The notes under the pieces are model-generated. The model made no database searches. It had not been told where the DNA came from and was given only the letters and a program-made list of their open reading frames with translations. Source: Actinomycetota bacterium (lineage in GTDB: Bacteria; Actinomycetota; Actinomycetes; S36-B12). Taken from it: DNA of 8,249 nucleotides. Position 1 is the first letter of the stretch, and every line of letters starts with the position of its first letter. This document shows, piece by piece, positions 5,594 through 8,249 of the stretch. The position numbers and the translations under genes were made by a program. The stretch lies in contig RGQW01000072.1 of NCBI GenBank assembly GCA_010029945.1, forward strand, positions 1 to 8,249. Reading direction: 5' to 3'.

Positions 5594-6713
5594 TCAGTCG
5601 GCTTCCACGGTCACATATTGCCGGGGGATGCGCGGCGAGATCCGCGTAACGATCTCGTAGCCGATGGTGTCGGACCATCGCGCCCAGTCGGCCGCTGTCG
5701 GTTCGCCCCGATCACCAGTACCGAAAACAATCACGTCATCTCCTGGTCTACTTTCGGTCTCCGGGCCGAGGTCCACCACCATCTGGTCCATCGCGATGAC
5801 TCCGAGCACGCGACACCGTCGACCGCCAATCAGGACCTCCGCTCGTGAGGATGCTGCTCGCGGTATTCCGTCCCCGTACCCGACCGGCACGAGTCCGATC
5901 CACGTTGGTTCCGAAGCGACCCACGTACCTCCGTAGGAAACCCGTGCACCGGGATCGATGTGCTTTACGTGCGCCAAACGAGCTACCAGCGTCATCGCGG
6001 GTATCAACCCGAGCTCAGCGCTCGAACCCAATCCCTCACCCGGGCTCACGCCGTACACCGCGATTCCCGCGCGGGCAAGGTCGAACAGAGATTCGGGCTG
6101 ATTCAACGTTGCCCCGCTATTTGCCAGGTGACGTATCGGCGGTTCGACCCCGAATGACGCCAGAATGTCGCAGGCATCCCGAAAGACCTGCCGTTGCTCG
6201 GCATTCGACGCATTACTCGGATCATCGGCGCTGGCCAGGTGCGACCACAGTCCAACGATGTCGATGACACCGTCCTGCTGAGCACGCTCCGCGGCCTGAA
6301 AAACCCGCGTCGTTCAGGCCGGTATCCACCTTGATGTGTACGCGAGCGCGTCGTTCAGATTGCACAGCGGCAGCCACAACTTCTGCCAGTGTCTCGTCAC
6401 TCGACACCGAAACATCAACATCGAGCTCCAGACATTCAGGCAGGGCGGAATCTCCTGGCGCCCACAACCAGGCGAGCAGCCGGCCCCGATCTCCGGCCGT
6501 CCGCAACTGAACAGCCTCCGACAGGAGCGCCACACCCAACCAGTCCGCTCCATCGGCCCTCAGGGCACGGGCGACCTCGACGGCGCCGTGCCCATAGGCA
6601 TCGGCCTTCACGACTCCCATCACCGGTACCCCGCACGCCGTGAGGCGTCGGTAGTTGCGGGCAATCGCCGACAGATTCACCTGCGCGCGAGCCCGACTCA
6701 ACGACACCGTCAT
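5594..6713 (-). pseudogene. alr: Alanine racemase, interrupted by a frameshift
   Basis: Alr is a PLP enzyme that makes D-alanine for peptidoglycan. The first part (6713 to about 6303) has GVVKADAYGHG with the PLP-binding Lys36 (codon 6606-6608) and KVDTGLN. At the run TTTTT (6299-6303) the frame changes by one surplus base; read straight through, the protein ends at 6222 after 163 aa. In the second frame the homology resumes with QAAERAQ, then GLWSHLASAD, HLANSGATLNQ, LARAGIAVYG, the catalytic Tyr of VSYGGTW (codon 5933-5935), VGYGDGIPR and IAMDQMVVDLG, to TGA at 5594. Removing one base gives 372 aa, the normal length. ATG 6713 overlaps the nnr stop as ATGA, with GGAAGG 9 bases upstream. The motifs are undamaged elsewhere, so a sequencing or assembly error or a very recent mutation is likely. 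Confidence 0.88.
6292..6321. repeat. 9-bp inverted repeat bracketing the alr frameshift
   Basis: CGGCCTGAA (6292-6300) and TTCAGGCCG (6313-6321) are perfect inverted copies around a 12-base loop. The arms encode the GLN and (F)QA segments of Alr, and the A5/T5 run where the frame breaks overlaps one arm. A hairpin here could favour polymerase slippage or read errors. Confidence 0.6.
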
Positions 6714-8212
6714 ACGCGCAACCCTTCCAGGTTTCCCGATCGAGCGGCAGCGATGGCCTCTGGAAGGCAATCGCGAACATCCGTGGCGACGACCGGGCGC
6801 TGGCGACGACCCGCGTATTGCGCGGCCACACCATGCAGCCACACCGCTGCGGTCACGACAACAAGCGGATCCTGATCCGGACGAGCAGCCAGCATTCCCG
6901 CCATCAACCCCGAGAGCACATCCCCGCTGCCGGCACATGCGAGATCGGGAACACCGGCGGTGTCGATGAATGAGAGTCCACTCGGAGCGGTGATCGTTGT
7001 CCCGGGGCCTTTGCGAACGATGATCACACCCAGCTCGCGCGCCAGACGCTGAGGCGTCATCGATTCGCCATCGCTGCCCGCCACGAGTGCGTACTCACCA
7101 CTGTGTGGGGTGATGACCGTGGTGCACCCTCGCTCCGCTCGGCGACGGCACTCGGACCTCAACTCGCTATCGGTAGCCAACGACCGCAAAGCCCCCGCAT
7201 CGAGCACGACCGGGACGTCAGAGGACAAGACCATCTGCACCGTCGAGGCGTCGGACTCGGTGAACCCAGGTCCGCAGACCCATGCCCGAACCTTTGCATC
7301 AGATCGAAGGTCCGACCCGTCACAGACGACATCGGGGTAAACCGACACAACCTGTTCTGCAACACCGTCCGCCCTGTCCAAGAACCGCACCAATCCCACA
7401 CCCGAATACCTGCTGCCACCGACAGTCAGGATCGCCGCACCCGGATAGACCCGGCTACCAGCAGCAACGGCGACTACCCCTCTTCGATACTTGTGATCGT
7501 CCTCCTGTGGCCTCGTCACCAGGCCAGCGACGTCTACCGGATCGATCAACCGAGCGCCAGGCTCGGGAAGTTCGGGTTCAAGTCCGATGTCCACCAGGAG
7601 CACATCCCCCACATGCCTGCGTCCGGGAACAAGAAAGAGCCCCGGCTTGAGGCACCCGGGGGTGGCCGTGACATCAGCATCGAAGGCGACACCGTCGACA
7701 TCACCGGTATCGGCATCGACTCCGCTAGGGAGGTCCACCGCCAATCGCACAGCACCGGAAGAATTCGCCCTCTCGACCGCATGTGCCGCCGCATCGCGCA
7801 AGGCTCCCCGGGCACCGATGCCGACAATGCCGTCCACAATCAGATCGGCGTTCGCACACTCTTCCTCGAGGGTGCTGGGATCCAGATCACCGGAGACAAA
7901 ACGTCCTCCGGCTGCTGTGAAAGCACGCGCACCGGCATCGTGACAGGAAGAACCGACACAGATAGCTCTCACGGACAGCCCTCGGTGCGCCAGGTGGGCC
8001 CCTGCGAACAGGGTGTCACCCCCGTTGTTGCCGGAACCCACGAGGAGGACAACGTGAGCGCCCACCAGTCGGCCACGACGTTCTCGAACCTGTCGCACGC
8101 ACTCGACGGCTATTGCCCGAGCAGCACGTTGCATGAGCGAGCCATCGGGGACTCGCGTCATAAGAGCGTTCTCGGCCTCACGAACAACCTCGACCGGGTA
8201 GAGCCCGCGCAT
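6710..8212 (-). CDS. nnrD: Bifunctional NAD(P)H-hydrate epimerase / ADP-dependent NAD(P)H-hydrate dehydratase
   Basis: The product is about 500 aa, the standard length of the YjeF-type fusion (nnrE plus nnrD). The N-terminal domain (about 1-225) epimerises hydrated NAD(P)H, and the C-terminal domain (about 240-495) dehydrates the S form using ADP, restoring the cofactor. Counting from the GTG at 8215, epimerase motifs are GSGNNGGD (60-67), VDGIVGIG (127-134) and DLPSGVDADTG (161-171). Dehydratase motifs are HKYRRG (241-246), CGPGF (314-318), TPHSGE (369-374), KGPGTTI (402-408) and GSGDVLSG (429-436) with the catalytic Asp. The start is ATG 8212, which shares one base with the glmS stop, or GTG 8215, with a 4-base overlap; GGTGG at 8217-8221 is spaced better for the ATG. 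The stop overlaps alr as ATGA. Confidence 0.96.
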   Translation of the reverse strand: MRGLYPVEVVREAENALMTRVPDGSLMQRAARAIAVECVRQVRERRGRLVGAHVVLLVGSGNNGGDTLFAGAHLAHRGLSVRAICVGSSCHDAGARAFTAAGGRFVSGDLDPSTLEEECANADLIVDGIVGIGARGALRDAAAHAVERANSSGAVRLAVDLPSGVDADTGDVDGVAFDADVTATPGCLKPGLFLVPGRRHVGDVLLVDIGLEPELPEPGARLIDPVDVAGLVTRPQEDDHKYRRGVVAVAAGSRVYPGAAILTVGGSRYSGVGLVRFLDRADGVAEQVVSVYPDVVCDGSDLRSDAKVRAWVCGPGFTESDASTVQMVLSSDVPVVLDAGALRSLATDSELRSECRRRAERGCTTVITPHSGEYALVAGSDGESMTPQRLARELGVIIVRKGPGTTITAPSGLSFIDTAGVPDLACAGSGDVLSGLMAGMLAARPDQDPLVVVTAAVWLHGVAAQYAGRRQRPVVATDVRDCLPEAIAAARSGNLEGLRV

Positions 8213-8249
8213 CACTCCACCGTGACGGACTTCGCAAGATTTCGCGGCT
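8212..8249 (-). CDS. glmS: Glutamine--fructose-6-phosphate aminotransferase, C-terminal end only
   Basis: The last 11 codons before TGA (8212-8214) read PRNLAKSVTVE. This is the conserved extreme C-terminus of GlmS, the same as I recall for the E. coli enzyme, and it carries the C-tail that lies at the active site. GlmS makes glucosamine-6-phosphate, the first committed step to UDP-GlcNAc and peptidoglycan. The rest of the gene lies beyond the right edge. It overlaps the start of the nnr gene, so it is probably the upstream member of the same operon. The identification rests on 11 residues only, but they are distinctive and the frame is open to the edge. Confidence 0.85.
   Translation of the reverse strand, partial: PRNLAKSVTVE

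Noticed and set aside
5565..5678. 38-residue N-terminal extension of the hydrolase.
   Set aside because: It overlaps the 3' end of alr and has no family similarity. ATG 5564 starts directly before the hydrophobic anchor.
6300..6306. The minus strand has GGGTTTT in the phase of a classical -1 slippery heptamer (G GGT TTT) at the alr break.
   Set aside because: Alr homology resumes in the +1 frame. A -1 slip leads to the third frame, which does not encode Alr. A +1 slip of tRNA-Phe on TTTTT is possible in principle, but no stop or rare codon stalls the ribosome there.
1..8249. A novel defence, mobile or biosynthetic system.
   Set aside because: All genes belong to well known housekeeping families in a common actinobacterial order. 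I see no transposase, integrase, toxin-antitoxin pair, CRISPR repeat, tRNA or attachment site.

Overview
The window is an ordinary housekeeping stretch of a high-GC actinobacterial chromosome. The evidence is the GroES sequence, a CIRCE-controlled groES promoter, the order glmS - nnr - alr - hydrolase - tsaE - tsaB - rimI - tsaD, and the presence of a THUMP-like-domain methyltransferase beside groES. I cannot place it below class level with confidence. There are no mobile elements, tRNAs, rRNAs, CRISPR arrays or phage genes, and no gene-free stretch longer than about 160 bases.

Layout from left to right. groES (29-328, minus) would lead into groEL beyond the left edge. Its control region (329-484) holds a good CIRCE operator, a sigma-A-type promoter whose -35 box lies inside the CIRCE spacer, an additional CIRCE half-site at the predicted start of transcription, and a GC-rich hairpin in the leader. 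Reading away from the same region on the plus strand is a class I SAM-dependent methyltransferase with a C-terminal THUMP-like domain (485-1765). It converges on tsaD with a gap of only 14 bases.

The rest of the window, 1780 to 8249, is one minus-strand operon read from right to left. It runs from the last codons of glmS through bifunctional NAD(P)HX epimerase/dehydratase, alanine racemase, an alpha/beta hydrolase, tsaE, tsaB and rimI to tsaD. Almost every junction is a 1- or 4-base stop/start overlap, so translation is probably coupled. The exception is a 29-base gap between alr and the hydrolase. The operon joins cell-wall precursor supply (GlmS, Alr), repair of damaged nicotinamide cofactors (Nnr) and the TsaB-TsaD-TsaE machinery that makes t6A at position 37 of ANN-decoding tRNAs, with RimI as a GNAT acetyltransferase.

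The main anomaly is alr. Its catalytic Lys and catalytic Tyr lie in different reading frames, and the break falls at a run of five T (minus strand) flanked by a 9-bp inverted repeat, just after the substrate-site motif VDTGLN. All family motifs are intact on either side, which favours a recent lesion or a sequencing or assembly error over an old pseudogene. I found no sign of an undescribed multi-gene system. The most interesting leads are the alr break, possible HrcA control of the divergent methyltransferase, and the hydrolase of unknown substrate inside the t6A operon.
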